Of a stretch of DNA of 12,924 nucleotides, positions 1-7,046 are shown piece by piece. Position 1 is the stretch's first letter. Every line of letters begins with the position of its first letter. Below the pieces are notes generated by a model. It was given only the letters and a program-made list of their open reading frames with translations, did not search any database and was not told the DNA's origin. Location of the stretch: assembly GCA_015486785.1 (NCBI GenBank), contig WFQZ01000271.1, positions 1 to 12,924 on the forward strand, read 5' to 3'. The position numbers and the translations under genes were made by a program. The DNA is from Thermoflexales bacterium (lineage in GTDB: Bacteria > Chloroflexota > Anaerolineae > B4-G1 > SLSP01).

Positions 1-2
1 CG

Positions 3-1094
3 ACACCGGCGGCGATGGGGACACCGGAACCGGGGAGCTGCAAGGTCGAGCCGCTGCCGAGCATGCCGGTGCGGGCGGAAGACAGCACCGATTGGGCCAG
101 GGGCGCAAGCACCGATACCGCCAAGCTGACCATTTACGAGTATTCCGACTTCCAATGCCCCGGCTGCAAGGGGATGGAGCCGGTGTTGGAACTGTTCTTG
201 AAGAACCATCCAGATGTGCGCCTCGTGTATCGTCATTTCCCGCTGGATTTCCACCAACATTCACGCATCACGGCGGAAGCAGCCGAGGCCGCCGGAGCGC
301 AGGGCAAGTTCTGGGAAATGCACGATCTGCTCTTCAACAAGAAGGAAGAATGGGTTTCCCTTTCCGATGACGACGCGCGGCAGAAGATGATCTCATACGC
401 CCAAGAGTTGGGGCTGGACGTGGATCAATTCACCAAGGACCTGGATAAGTACGCCGACAAGGTGCAATCGGAGTATGACGAGGCTCGCGCCCTGGGGCTG
501 CCCGGCACGCCGACCTTCATCTTCAACGATGTGATGTTCCCCAGCGACATCGGACTTTCTTACAACGGCTTGGAATCCTTTATGACGTTCATGAACATGC
601 AGGATCGGATGTTCAAGGAAGTTCCGCCGCAGGTTCTCGACGAGGGCAAGAAGTACCAAATCACGCTCCACACCTCCAAGGGCGATATCGTGATGGAGCT
701 GGACCCCAGCACCGCGCCGACGAACGCCAACAACTTCCTCTTCCTGGCAAAGAAGCAGTGGTACGAGGGTTCGGACTTCTTCTTCGTGCAAGATAACTTC
801 GTCGCCGTGACGGGCGATCCCAGCAACTCCGGCATCGGCTATCCGGGGTACTACTGCACCGGAGAAGCGGCCGGGTCCGTGTTTGATCAGCCGGGCGCGG
901 TGGGCATCCTGGGCAACGGGCAATTCTTCATCACTCTGGGGAGCGATGCGGCGCAATTGAACGGCAAGTTCGCCCGCATCGGCCAAGTGACCGAGGGGAT
1001 GGACGTAGCGCAAAAGCTCACCCGCATCTCGCCTAGCTCCGGCTCGTCCGAGCAAGCGGATCAACTGGAAAGCATCTCCATCACGGAAAAATAG
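3..1094 (+). CDS. DsbA-like thioredoxin-fold / cyclophilin-type fusion protein (5' partial)
   Basis: The frame is open to the window edge, so the ATG at 15 is probably internal and a signal or lipoprotein peptide is expected upstream. Numbered from that ATG, a DsbA/thioredoxin-like domain spans about residues 25-200: CPGC redox motif at C48/C51 (156-167), an HFPL segment near 74-77, and the cis-proline loop GTPT with P166. A cyclophilin-like domain spans about 212-358. It keeps the GDP turn (267-269) and QFF at 303-305, matching the active-site Gln/Phe of cyclophilins. The FHRV motif has become FFFV (255-258), so the catalytic Arg position is Phe, and the late His is Phe319. By family, a role in oxidative folding or disulfide exchange of extracytoplasmic proteins is likely. 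Isomerase activity is doubtful; the cyclophilin half may act as a binding or chaperone domain. The two-domain assignment is firm, the substrate unknown. Confidence 0.88.
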   Translation, partial: TPAAMGTPEPGSCKVEPLPSMPVRAEDSTDWARGASTDTAKLTIYEYSDFQCPGCKGMEPVLELFLKNHPDVRLVYRHFPLDFHQHSRITAEAAEAAGAQGKFWEMHDLLFNKKEEWVSLSDDDARQKMISYAQELGLDVDQFTKDLDKYADKVQSEYDEARALGLPGTPTFIFNDVMFPSDIGLSYNGLESFMTFMNMQDRMFKEVPPQVLDEGKKYQITLHTSKGDIVMELDPSTAPTNANNFLFLAKKQWYEGSDFFFVQDNFVAVTGDPSNSGIGYPGYYCTGEAAGSVFDQPGAVGILGNGQFFITLGSDAAQLNGKFARIGQVTEGMDVAQKLTRISPSSGSSEQADQLESISITEK

Positions 1095-1111
1095 CCCGCA
1101 CTTCACGCGGG
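1095..1111 (+). terminator. Small hairpin directly after the fusion gene stop, possible terminator
   Basis: Immediately after the TAG stop, CCCGC (1095-1099) pairs with GCGGG (1107-1111) around a 7-nt loop. No T-run follows, so it is not a classical intrinsic terminator. It may protect the 3' end or act together with the larger hairpin at 1115-1161. Confidence 0.3.
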
Positions 1112-1114
1112 GAA

Positions 1115-1161
1115 AGTGTCAAGGTGCGACGCGCTTCAAAAGTGCGTCGCACTTTGACATT
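1115..1161. repeat. Long inverted repeat made of two tandem palindromic boxes
   Basis: Arms 1117-1132 and 1144-1159 are complementary over 16 positions with a single G-U wobble. The stem can extend inward by GCT/AGT (1133-1135 with 1141-1143) and outward by two pairs, leaving a loop of about 5 nt. Each half is also a palindrome on its own. Box 1 is 1122-1136 (two wobbles, centre 1129). Box 2 is 1139-1155 (perfect apart from its central T, centre 1147). Centres are 18 bp apart. It lies between the fusion gene and the PrsW-like gene. It could be a transcription end structure, a double operator for a dimeric regulator, or a dispersed palindromic repeat. No T-tract follows. Confidence 0.7.
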
Positions 1162-1193
1162 CAGTTACCTTAGCCACACCAACGGGAGGCTTT

Positions 1194-2393
1194 ATGCACA
1201 CCTCAACGATGAAACATTGGGGGATCGGGATCGCCATTGTCGGTGGACTGGTCGCGCTGTTCGGGGCGGGGAGCATCTTGCTTTCGTTCCTGCCCTTTAT
1301 GAGCTATGCCGGAGAAGTCGCCGTGCCGCTGGCAAGCAGCGGGTTATGGCTGGGCTTCTTGGGGGGCGCGATGATGTGGGCGGGGATCACGGCGGCGCAA
1401 GGGCTGCCGGTCGCCCGTGCTTACGCGCCGCGCGGGATCGCCGTGGCGGGCGGGTTGACCGTCCTGCTGTGGGGACTGGCGTGGCTGCTGCCGGAGCGCG
1501 TCCAGAGTGCGCCGCTCTTCGCGCCGCTTCATCTGGGGATGCTATTGCTGCCTTCGCTGATGCTGCTCCTAACGATCACGTGGATCGTGGGACGCGGAAA
1601 CGCGCCATCCTGGCGCAAGGTCATCTTGGCCTTGAGCAATGGCCTGCTCGCGCTGGTGATTGCGCTGCCGGTGGAGGTGATCGGGCTGGTGCTCAGCAGC
1701 ATCACGGTCGCCGTGTTGACGTTGCTGTTCCCCGGCGGGAAGGCGGAGTTGGCCCGTTTGTGGGATATGTTCCAGCAGTGGCAAACCGCACCGCCCTCCG
1801 GCGCGGATCTCTACGCCGTCGCCACCTCCCCCATCGTGTGGCTCACCGCCGGACTCACGCTGGCCGCAATCACGCCGCTGATTGAGGAGTTGAGCAAGAC
1901 GCTGCTCGCCGGGGTGATGATCTGGAAACAGCCGCCCGGTCTGGCGCAAGCCTTCGTCTTGGGGGCGGCCTGCGGTCTGGGATTCAGCCTGCTCGAGGGG
2001 GTCTCCAACAGTGCCTTTGGGCTGGGCAACACCATGGAATGGAGCGGCGGGTTGCTATTCCGCGCTATGGCGATGCTTATGCACACACTCACCGGCGGGA
2101 TCACCGGCCTCGGCTGGGTGCTGGCGCGGCGCGGGCGGAGATGGTCGCTGCCGCTCCTGTATCTGCTGGCCGTGGGGTTGCACAGTCTATGGAACTTCAG
2201 CGCGTTACTGATCGTGTTCGGCGGCTTGGGGACGAACGGGCAGCAAGTCGTCGCCCTGCTGGGGATGATGGTGCTGGGCAGTCTGGTCTTCATCGCCGGA
2301 AGCGGCGTATTGGGCCTGCCGTGGTGGCTGCGGCGGAAGGAGCGGCCAGATGCACCGGGATGCGAATCGCCTGCGGAGCTTTCCCTGGGGTAA
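1194..2393 (+). CDS. PrsW-like intramembrane protease family membrane protein
   Basis: A 399-residue, very hydrophobic protein with roughly nine to ten membrane helices (among them about 11-34, 45-68, 79-99, 110-133, 145-180, 210-230, 250-270, 290-310, 318-342, 350-376). The PrsW-family signature is present: EELSK (E231, E232, K235), then GLGFSLLEG (261-269, E268), then H297 and H330 inside helices. In characterised PrsW the paired glutamates belong to the proposed active site that cleaves anti-sigma factors in the membrane. The substrate here is unknown and no sigma/anti-sigma pair is nearby. The start is chosen from GGGAGG four nucleotides upstream; ATG at 1209 is an alternative. The long N-terminal helical part is larger than in minimal PrsW proteins. 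The charged C-terminal tail overlaps the convergent phosphoesterase gene by 104 nt. Family membership is fairly sure, activity less so. Confidence 0.82.
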   Translation: MHTSTMKHWGIGIAIVGGLVALFGAGSILLSFLPFMSYAGEVAVPLASSGLWLGFLGGAMMWAGITAAQGLPVARAYAPRGIAVAGGLTVLLWGLAWLLPERVQSAPLFAPLHLGMLLLPSLMLLLTITWIVGRGNAPSWRKVILALSNGLLALVIALPVEVIGLVLSSITVAVLTLLFPGGKAELARLWDMFQQWQTAPPSGADLYAVATSPIVWLTAGLTLAAITPLIEELSKTLLAGVMIWKQPPGLAQAFVLGAACGLGFSLLEGVSNSAFGLGNTMEWSGGLLFRAMAMLMHTLTGGITGLGWVLARRGRRWSLPLLYLLAVGLHSLWNFSALLIVFGGLGTNGQQVVALLGMMVLGSLVFIAGSGVLGLPWWLRRKERPDAPGCESPAELSLG

Positions 2394-2955
2394 GGATCAG
2401 GTGGACGACGGAGGGGAGAAAGGGCGCGTTGAAGTAGGCCGTGTTCAACGCCGCGCCGGGGTTGATAACCAGCGTTTTCCCCCACCGCGCCAGGTAAAAG
2501 CGATGCGTATGCCCGAAGACAAGGATATCCGCTTGCCCGTACTGCCGTAGCAAGCCTCGGATGATCGTCCTTTCGTATGCCGGATAGTCCCAGCGATGGC
2601 GGAGGTGCTGGAAGACCGAGCGCACTTTCCACCACCACACCACCGGCAGGGAAGCGAAGCGGTGCCCGTGAACCAGAACGATTTGCAACCCGGCCACGCG
2701 CAGGGTGACGGTCAACGGCAGCGACGCGCCGGCGTTAGAACGTTCCACAATGTGGTAATTGCCGCGCACCGCGTGAACCGGCGCGATCTCGCGCAGCGGA
2801 GCCAAGGCCCACGGTTCATCCACATCGCCCGCGTGCAGGATCAAGTCCACGCCGCGCAGGGCATCCAAGACCACCGGGGGCAGGGAGGGGCTGCGATAAG
2901 GCACGTGGGTATCGGCCAGCAGCCCCAAGCGGACAGTTTGAGAGGAGTGACTCAC
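2290..2955 (-). CDS. YfcE/MJ0936-like metallophosphoesterase
   Basis: A 221-residue calcineurin-like phosphoesterase with the full metal-ligand series: DTH (D15, H17), GD (43-44), GN (65-66), VHGH (95-98), GHTH (148-151) and NPG (165-167). Relatives are Mn-dependent phosphodiesterases or phosphatases; the natural substrate is not predictable from sequence. The start is GTG at 2955, 6 nt after the stop of the small membrane-protein gene, with only a weak ribosome site, so translational coupling to that gene is likely. Between VHGH and GHTH lies about 50 residues rich in Trp, Arg and His (VVWWWK near 105-110), which looks longer than the compact YfcE-type linker. The last 35 codons or so overlap the 3' end of the convergent PrsW-like gene; the tail after about residue 203 is Ala/Thr/Arg-rich and probably dispensable. 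It is the last gene of the minus-strand cluster. Confidence 0.88.
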   Translation of the reverse strand: MSHSSQTVRLGLLADTHVPYRSPSLPPVVLDALRGVDLILHAGDVDEPWALAPLREIAPVHAVRGNYHIVERSNAGASLPLTVTLRVAGLQIVLVHGHRFASLPVVWWWKVRSVFQHLRHRWDYPAYERTIIRGLLRQYGQADILVFGHTHRFYLARWGKTLVINPGAALNTAYFNAPFLPSVVHLILTPGKAPQAIRIPVHLAAPSAAATTAGPIRRFRR

Positions 2956-2961
2956 AGTTGC

Positions 2962-3141
2962 TCAGCGGTTGAAGATGCGCTCCAGCAGGTAATCGATGAC
3001 CAGAAACAGCCCCACGGCGAACAGTAGAAATCCCCACCACGGCATAGAGACATGGACAACGATGTAAACCCGCCGCCAGATGAGCCAGAGCACGATCAGC
3101 AACGCGACGGCGGTGAGGAAGCTACTCGTCTTCTGGCGCAT
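2962..3141 (-). CDS. Small two-helix membrane protein, unknown function
   Basis: A 59-residue protein that I cannot assign to a family. It begins MRQKTSSFLTAV and has two hydrophobic segments, about residues 8-22 and 33-50, joined by a short WRR-containing loop and a segment with MPWWG; the C-terminus is DYLLERIFNR. The ATG at 3141 is chosen because AGGAGG (3148-3153) lies exactly 6 nt upstream; the in-frame ATG at 3147 directly abuts that site and is a poor alternative. A longer upstream reading of the frame would start without ribosome-site support. The gene overlaps the end of the REC-kinase gene by 20 nt and ends 6 nt before the phosphoesterase start. It sits in the operon as a coupled link between them and might tether or modulate either neighbour, which is inference. 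Confidence 0.68.
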   Translation of the reverse strand: MRQKTSSFLTAVALLIVLWLIWRRVYIVVHVSMPWWGFLLFAVGLFLVIDYLLERIFNR

Positions 3142-6100
3142 CAGCATCCTCCTCACTTTGTGCGGCGGTCTCATCGGCAAAGGGCAGCTTGACCGTAAAG
3201 GTGCTGCCTTCCCCCACCGTGCTGGACACACTCACCGAGCCGCCCATAGATTCGGCGATCTCCTTCACCAGGGATAGCCCCAAGCCCGCGCCTCCGTAGC
3301 GGCGGCGTGAACTTCCGTCCACCTGGTAGAAGCGGATGAAGATGCGCTCCAGTTGATCTGCGGGGATTCCGATGCCCGTGTCGGAGACATCCAGCCGCGC
3401 GAAGTCCCCTTCTCGCCGCAACGATAGGGAGACTTTGCCGCCGGAGGAGGTGAACTTTAGCGCATTGCCCAGCAAATTATCCAACACCCGCCGCAGATGA
3501 ACCGGGTCCCCCATCACCGGAGGCAAAGACGGGGCAATGTCGTACTCCAGCTTAACGCCCTTCCGCTCCATAGAGGAACGGAACTCCTCGGCGATCATCT
3601 GCGCCAATAGCACCAGGTCCACCAACTCACGATGCTCATGGCGGGATTCCACCTCCATGGTGGCGCTGATGTCTCCGACGAGCTTGGTGAGCATCTGCAA
3701 GCGGCGCACGATGATACTCAGCGGCTGCTTTTGTCCCGGCGACAGCGGCCCCAGTTCCTCATCGTACAGCAATTCGGCGTAACCCCGCGCAATGGCCAGC
3801 GGGGTACGCAATTCGTGGGATACATTCTGGATGAATTCGTCCTTGAGGCGGTCCAACTCACGCTGCTGCTCCAGCGCGGCGGCCAGAGCCTGCGACCGTT
3901 GCTCCTCTTCGGCGAACAAGCGGGCGTTCTCCATCGCGATGGCCGCTTGCGTGGCGAACGCTAAGGCCATGCGGGCATGCTCCTCGGTGTAGAAGTGAGG
4001 TTCGTGCTTATCCAATGCCAACATACCCAGCGGCTGCTCGTTGAACACCAAGGGCACACCTAGCCACGAATGAGGGTGCTGAAAATCACCGTAACGATGC
4101 TCCATCTCGTTCAAGATCACCGGGGAAAGTGTGTGCATCACTTTGTAATTGGGCAGATCGCTATTGTTCAAGTCGAACTCTTTGCCGATCAGTTGCTCCA
4201 GGTTGGGGAATCCCCGCCCATCGATGAGCACCAAATGATCGTCTTCCAGCCGCTGAATAGAGGCACTATCATAAGGGACTACTTTTTGCAGCTCGCTGAT
4301 GATCAATTCCAGCACCTTGCTGAGGTTCAACGTGGAGCTTAATGCTTGCACCACAGTGTACAAAGTTTCGGCTTCGCGGCGGCGACGGGCCTCAGCGTCG
4401 AACAATTGGGCATTAGCCACGGCGTTGACGCATTGCTGTGCCAGCGCTTGAATGAACGCGATTTCTCCCTGGGAAAAACGGTGCAGTTGATGGTACCACA
4501 ACACAATGCCGCCCAGGGCACGCTCTTCTTGCAGGATGGGAACCGCTAAGACTGAGCGGACATGCTGCACGAATGAGATCGGAGCGTTGGAGCAGATGGG
4601 TTCGCTCGAAGCAGCAAACATTTGGATAGGTTGCCGCGTTTCAACGGCTTTCCCAATGCACCCTTGCCCCACACCTATACCGCGCGTGTTGATGAAACGA
4701 ATCAAGATCTCGTCCACCCCATAAAACTCTTCCACGTACAGCCGCCCGTCAGCGCGAAAGGTGAACATCCCGCCGGTATCCGCGTGGAGCAATTCAGCAG
4801 CATTTTGAGCGATGACCTTTAACACTTTGTGCAGGTCCGGCACCAGCGTAATTTCGCGGCTGATGCGGGTGATAATGGCGAGTTCGTTAGCCCGACGGCG
4901 CAAGTCAGCATTCAGCAGGGTTTGGGCCACCAGACCGGCGATCTGCACGGCAAAGCCCTTTTCGTCTTCCTGCCAGAGTCGCGGCTCTGCGTGTCCACAA
5001 CAGATAACGCCCGCTATTTCGCCATGCAGCCGCACCGGGATGATCAACATAGACACAATCTGCTGGGCTAACCAATCTGCGGTAAATTGTTCGGAGAAAA
5101 GCGGGGCAAGGCGCAGATCAACACTTTCCACAATCTGCCCGGCCAAAATTGGGGAAAGATACTCTGAGTGCTCTGAAATGGGAATTGTTATCGGGATAGG
5201 TGTATCACTCCCAGATAACTTGGTCAGGTTGGAAGGTGCTTCTCCGGAGACAGGCAATCGCCATAGAGAAACATGCTCAATCTGGAGGACTTCCGCCATC
5301 TTCTCCGCGATAATGCGAAAGGCCTCTGGCCGCCCTTCGGCCAGAGCCGCATGGGTGGCCAAGTAGATAAAAGCGGCTTGTTGCCTCCTGCGCCGAACCT
5401 CTCGCCGGGTGCGTTCGAATTCTTCCTGCTTGCGCAGGGTGATGTCTTCTTCAATCGCCACTAAGTGCGTGACGTTCCCCTGAGAATCGTAGATCTGAGA
5501 AACGGCGGCGGACACCCAGTAGGTTTCACCACTCTTTTTTTGCCCTGAAAATTCCCCCTTCCATTCTCGGTTGGTAATGGATTCCCCTACGCCTAATTCC
5601 TTTCTCATCTCCGTGACAAAGAAGGCTATATGTCCCCGAACTTCGTCCAAAACGTGACCGGTAAGCCTGACAAACTGGGGATTCACGTACTCAATATGTC
5701 CCTCGGCATCGGTGATGATCACTGAAGCCAGATTCTGCTCGATGGCCCGCGAGAGTTTCCGCACTTGCGCCTCAGCATTACGGCGTTCGGCCCGCATCCG
5801 AGCTTCTTTTAATTCGCGCCTGACCGCCGGCACTAAGCGCGAAAGTTTGTTTTTCATCAGGTAGTCATGAGCACCGGCCTTCATCGCGGCAATGGCGATC
5901 TCTTCACCAATGGCCCCTGAGACCAAGATGAAAGGAATGTCCAGTCCGCTCTCCTTCAGAATCTCCAGAGCATCACGCCCCCCAAAGGAGGGAATGGAGT
6001 AGTCCGAGATAATCAGGTCCCACGTAGCGTGAGCTAAGGCCGCCCGCATCTCCGAGGCTGTATCAACCCGCTGCAATTTCAGCTCATAGCCGCCACGTCG

Positions 6101-6172
6101 CAACAAACGGGACAAGAGCAAAGCATCATCCTCAGAGTCCTCGACTAATAGCACCCGTAATATGTCACCCAT
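3122..6172 (-). CDS. Soluble hybrid histidine kinase: REC-PAS-GAF-GAF-GAF-HisKA-HATPase
   Basis: A cytoplasmic sensor kinase of 1016 residues with no membrane helix. Domains: receiver about 3-118 (acidic E11/D12, phospho-acceptor D57 in SDYSIP, K107); PAS/PAC about 140-247; Arg-rich coiled linker; GAF about 270-423, 432-590 and 603-752; HisKA about 777-843 with H786 in SHELRTPL; HATPase about 888-998 with N903, DTGIGIP (D931) and GAGLGLSL. All catalytic boxes are intact. An N-terminal receiver usually gates the kinase, so it may receive phosphate from the upstream kinase; that is inference. I chose ATG 6172 because AAAGGAG (6178-6184) sits 5 nt upstream. A GTG at 6187, five codons earlier and overlapping the previous stop, lacks a ribosome site. 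The GAF ligands are unknown. The acidic C-terminal tail after residue 1000 encodes the next gene's ribosome site. Confidence 0.93.
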   Translation of the reverse strand: MGDILRVLLVEDSEDDALLLSRLLRRGGYELKLQRVDTASEMRAALAHATWDLIISDYSIPSFGGRDALEILKESGLDIPFILVSGAIGEEIAIAAMKAGAHDYLMKNKLSRLVPAVRRELKEARMRAERRNAEAQVRKLSRAIEQNLASVIITDAEGHIEYVNPQFVRLTGHVLDEVRGHIAFFVTEMRKELGVGESITNREWKGEFSGQKKSGETYWVSAAVSQIYDSQGNVTHLVAIEEDITLRKQEEFERTRREVRRRRQQAAFIYLATHAALAEGRPEAFRIIAEKMAEVLQIEHVSLWRLPVSGEAPSNLTKLSGSDTPIPITIPISEHSEYLSPILAGQIVESVDLRLAPLFSEQFTADWLAQQIVSMLIIPVRLHGEIAGVICCGHAEPRLWQEDEKGFAVQIAGLVAQTLLNADLRRRANELAIITRISREITLVPDLHKVLKVIAQNAAELLHADTGGMFTFRADGRLYVEEFYGVDEILIRFINTRGIGVGQGCIGKAVETRQPIQMFAASSEPICSNAPISFVQHVRSVLAVPILQEERALGGIVLWYHQLHRFSQGEIAFIQALAQQCVNAVANAQLFDAEARRRREAETLYTVVQALSSTLNLSKVLELIISELQKVVPYDSASIQRLEDDHLVLIDGRGFPNLEQLIGKEFDLNNSDLPNYKVMHTLSPVILNEMEHRYGDFQHPHSWLGVPLVFNEQPLGMLALDKHEPHFYTEEHARMALAFATQAAIAMENARLFAEEEQRSQALAAALEQQRELDRLKDEFIQNVSHELRTPLAIARGYAELLYDEELGPLSPGQKQPLSIIVRRLQMLTKLVGDISATMEVESRHEHRELVDLVLLAQMIAEEFRSSMERKGVKLEYDIAPSLPPVMGDPVHLRRVLDNLLGNALKFTSSGGKVSLSLRREGDFARLDVSDTGIGIPADQLERIFIRFYQVDGSSRRRYGGAGLGLSLVKEIAESMGGSVSVSSTVGEGSTFTVKLPFADETAAQSEEDADAPEDE
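3148..3153 (-). promoter_or_regulatory. Ribosome binding site of the small membrane protein, inside the kinase gene
   Basis: A perfect AGGAGG on the minus strand lies within the last codons of the REC-kinase gene (the EDADAPEDE tail), 6 nt before ATG 3141. It decides the start of the small gene and is independent evidence that this short gene is translated. Confidence 0.7.
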
Positions 6173-6183
6173 CCATGCTCCTT

Positions 6184-6612
6184 TCACGGCAGTGGCTCAT
6201 TAAGCTCTAGCCAGTATAAGCCCAAATTCCGCACCACACAACTAAACTCCGCAAAGTCCACCGGCTTTTTGATGTAACTATTCCCACCCAGGCGGTAACT
6301 TTCCAGAATGTCCCGTTCTTCCGAGGAAGTGGTTAAAATAACCACCGGCAGATGTGCCGTTGTTTCATGAGCACGGATACGTCGTAGAACTTCCAACCCG
6401 GAGACCTTGGGCAATTTGAGATCCAGCAGGATGAGTGCCGGACGAGGCCCTTGCTGCATTTCCTGAGAATACAGATAAGCGATAGCCTCTTCCCCATCGT
6501 GAGCCACAACCAGCTCGGCTTCCACATGGTTTTGAGACAACGCACGACGCATCAGCAATTCGTCATCAGGATTATCCTCAATGAGCAAGATAAGCGCGGG
6601 AGTCGCGTGCAT
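6184..6612 (-). CDS. Rcp1-type single-domain response regulator (second copy)
   Basis: A 142-residue stand-alone receiver with no output domain. Visible are the acidic pocket IEDNPDD (E12, D13), phospho-acceptor D64 in LLDLKLPK, T94/T95, and the KKP motif (K116 before P117). The C-terminal helix ending NLGLYWLELNEP is typical of the Rcp1 branch, which pairs with phytochrome-type kinases. The start is 2 nt after the stop of the preceding regulator gene, with no strong ribosome site, which suggests translational coupling. It is clearly a paralogue of that regulator but has diverged, especially in the loop after the third strand (QEMQQGPRP) and the last helix, so the two probably differ in partners. 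The REC-kinase begins 11 nt downstream of its stop. Output is probably through protein contact or phosphate transfer. Confidence 0.93.
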   Translation of the reverse strand: MHATPALILLIEDNPDDELLMRRALSQNHVEAELVVAHDGEEAIAYLYSQEMQQGPRPALILLDLKLPKVSGLEVLRRIRAHETTAHLPVVILTTSSEERDILESYRLGGNSYIKKPVDFAEFSCVVRNLGLYWLELNEPLP

Positions 6613-6614
6613 CG

Positions 6615-7046
6615 CTACGCAACCGGAGGAGCAACGTTCAACACCAGCCAGTACAGTTCTAGCTGCTGAATGGCCCGCATAAACTGAGCAAAGTCTACCG
6701 GCTTACGGACGTAACTATTCGCGCCTAAGTCATAGCTTTGCAGAACATCTCGTTCTTCATCCGAGGTGGTCAATACCACCACCGGGAGCAGCTTAGTGCG
6801 CGGATGCTGCCGCAAGCGTCGGAGCACTTCCAACCCGTCTACTTTGGGGAGTCTCAAGTCCAGTAAGATCAACTCCGGCAGAAGGTTCGGAGTGTTCCCC
6901 GATTCCCCAAAGAGATACGCCAGTGCTTCTGCCCCATCACGGACAACGATAATTTCGTTGAGCATCTTGCTCTTCTTGAGCGCCCGAATGGTCAACAGCT
7001 CATCATCTGGGTTATCTTCTACCAATAAAACGACACGACGATTCAT
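6615..7046 (-). CDS. Rcp1-type single-domain response regulator (first copy)
   Basis: A 143-residue stand-alone receiver without output domain. Key residues: VEDNPDD (E10, D11), phospho-acceptor D63 in LLDLRLPK, T93/T94, and RKP (K115). The C-terminal QLELYWLVLN helix again marks the Rcp1 branch. Its ATG overlaps the stop of the membrane kinase (ATGA, 4 nt), and AGGAGG at 7051-7056 lies within that kinase's last codons, so kinase and regulator are translationally coupled and very probably a cognate pair. Rcp1-type proteins are the usual partners of kinases with an SVSHDLRAPLRSIDGF H-box, which the upstream kinase has. No effector domain is visible; the signal may pass to the N-terminal receiver of the second kinase through an intermediate, or to an unlinked target. 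Confidence 0.94.
   Translation of the reverse strand: MNRRVVLLVEDNPDDELLTIRALKKSKMLNEIIVVRDGAEALAYLFGESGNTPNLLPELILLDLRLPKVDGLEVLRRLRQHPRTKLLPVVVLTTSDEERDVLQSYDLGANSYVRKPVDFAQFMRAIQQLELYWLVLNVAPPVA

Noticed and set aside
393..1106. Minus-strand frame of 237 codons opposite the fusion gene
   Set aside because: Antisense shadow of a well-supported gene; composition is His/Arg/Val-rich without motif.
1154..1159. Perfect TTGACA as a -35 element for the PrsW-like gene
   Set aside because: No acceptable -10 hexamer lies 15-19 bp downstream, and the hexamer is part of the hairpin arm.
1124..1885. Long plus-strand frame of 253 codons
   Set aside because: It overlaps the PrsW-like gene in another frame, its product is Arg/Gly/Ala-rich low-complexity sequence typical of GC-rich out-of-frame reading, and it has no ribosome site.
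2290..2400. Frameshift explaining the convergent overlap
   Set aside because: Both reading frames are intact through their conserved cores and the extra tails look like ordinary variable C-termini; nothing in the sequence points to a specific indel.
1811..2638. Minus-strand frame of 275 codons
   Set aside because: It is antisense to the protease and out of frame with the phosphoesterase; no recognisable domain, while both overlapped genes have clear family motifs.
3900..5350. Phytochrome-like bilin binding by the GAF domains of the soluble kinase
   Set aside because: I could not find a convincing chromophore-cysteine context in any of the three GAF domains; the Rcp1 partners alone do not establish photoreception.
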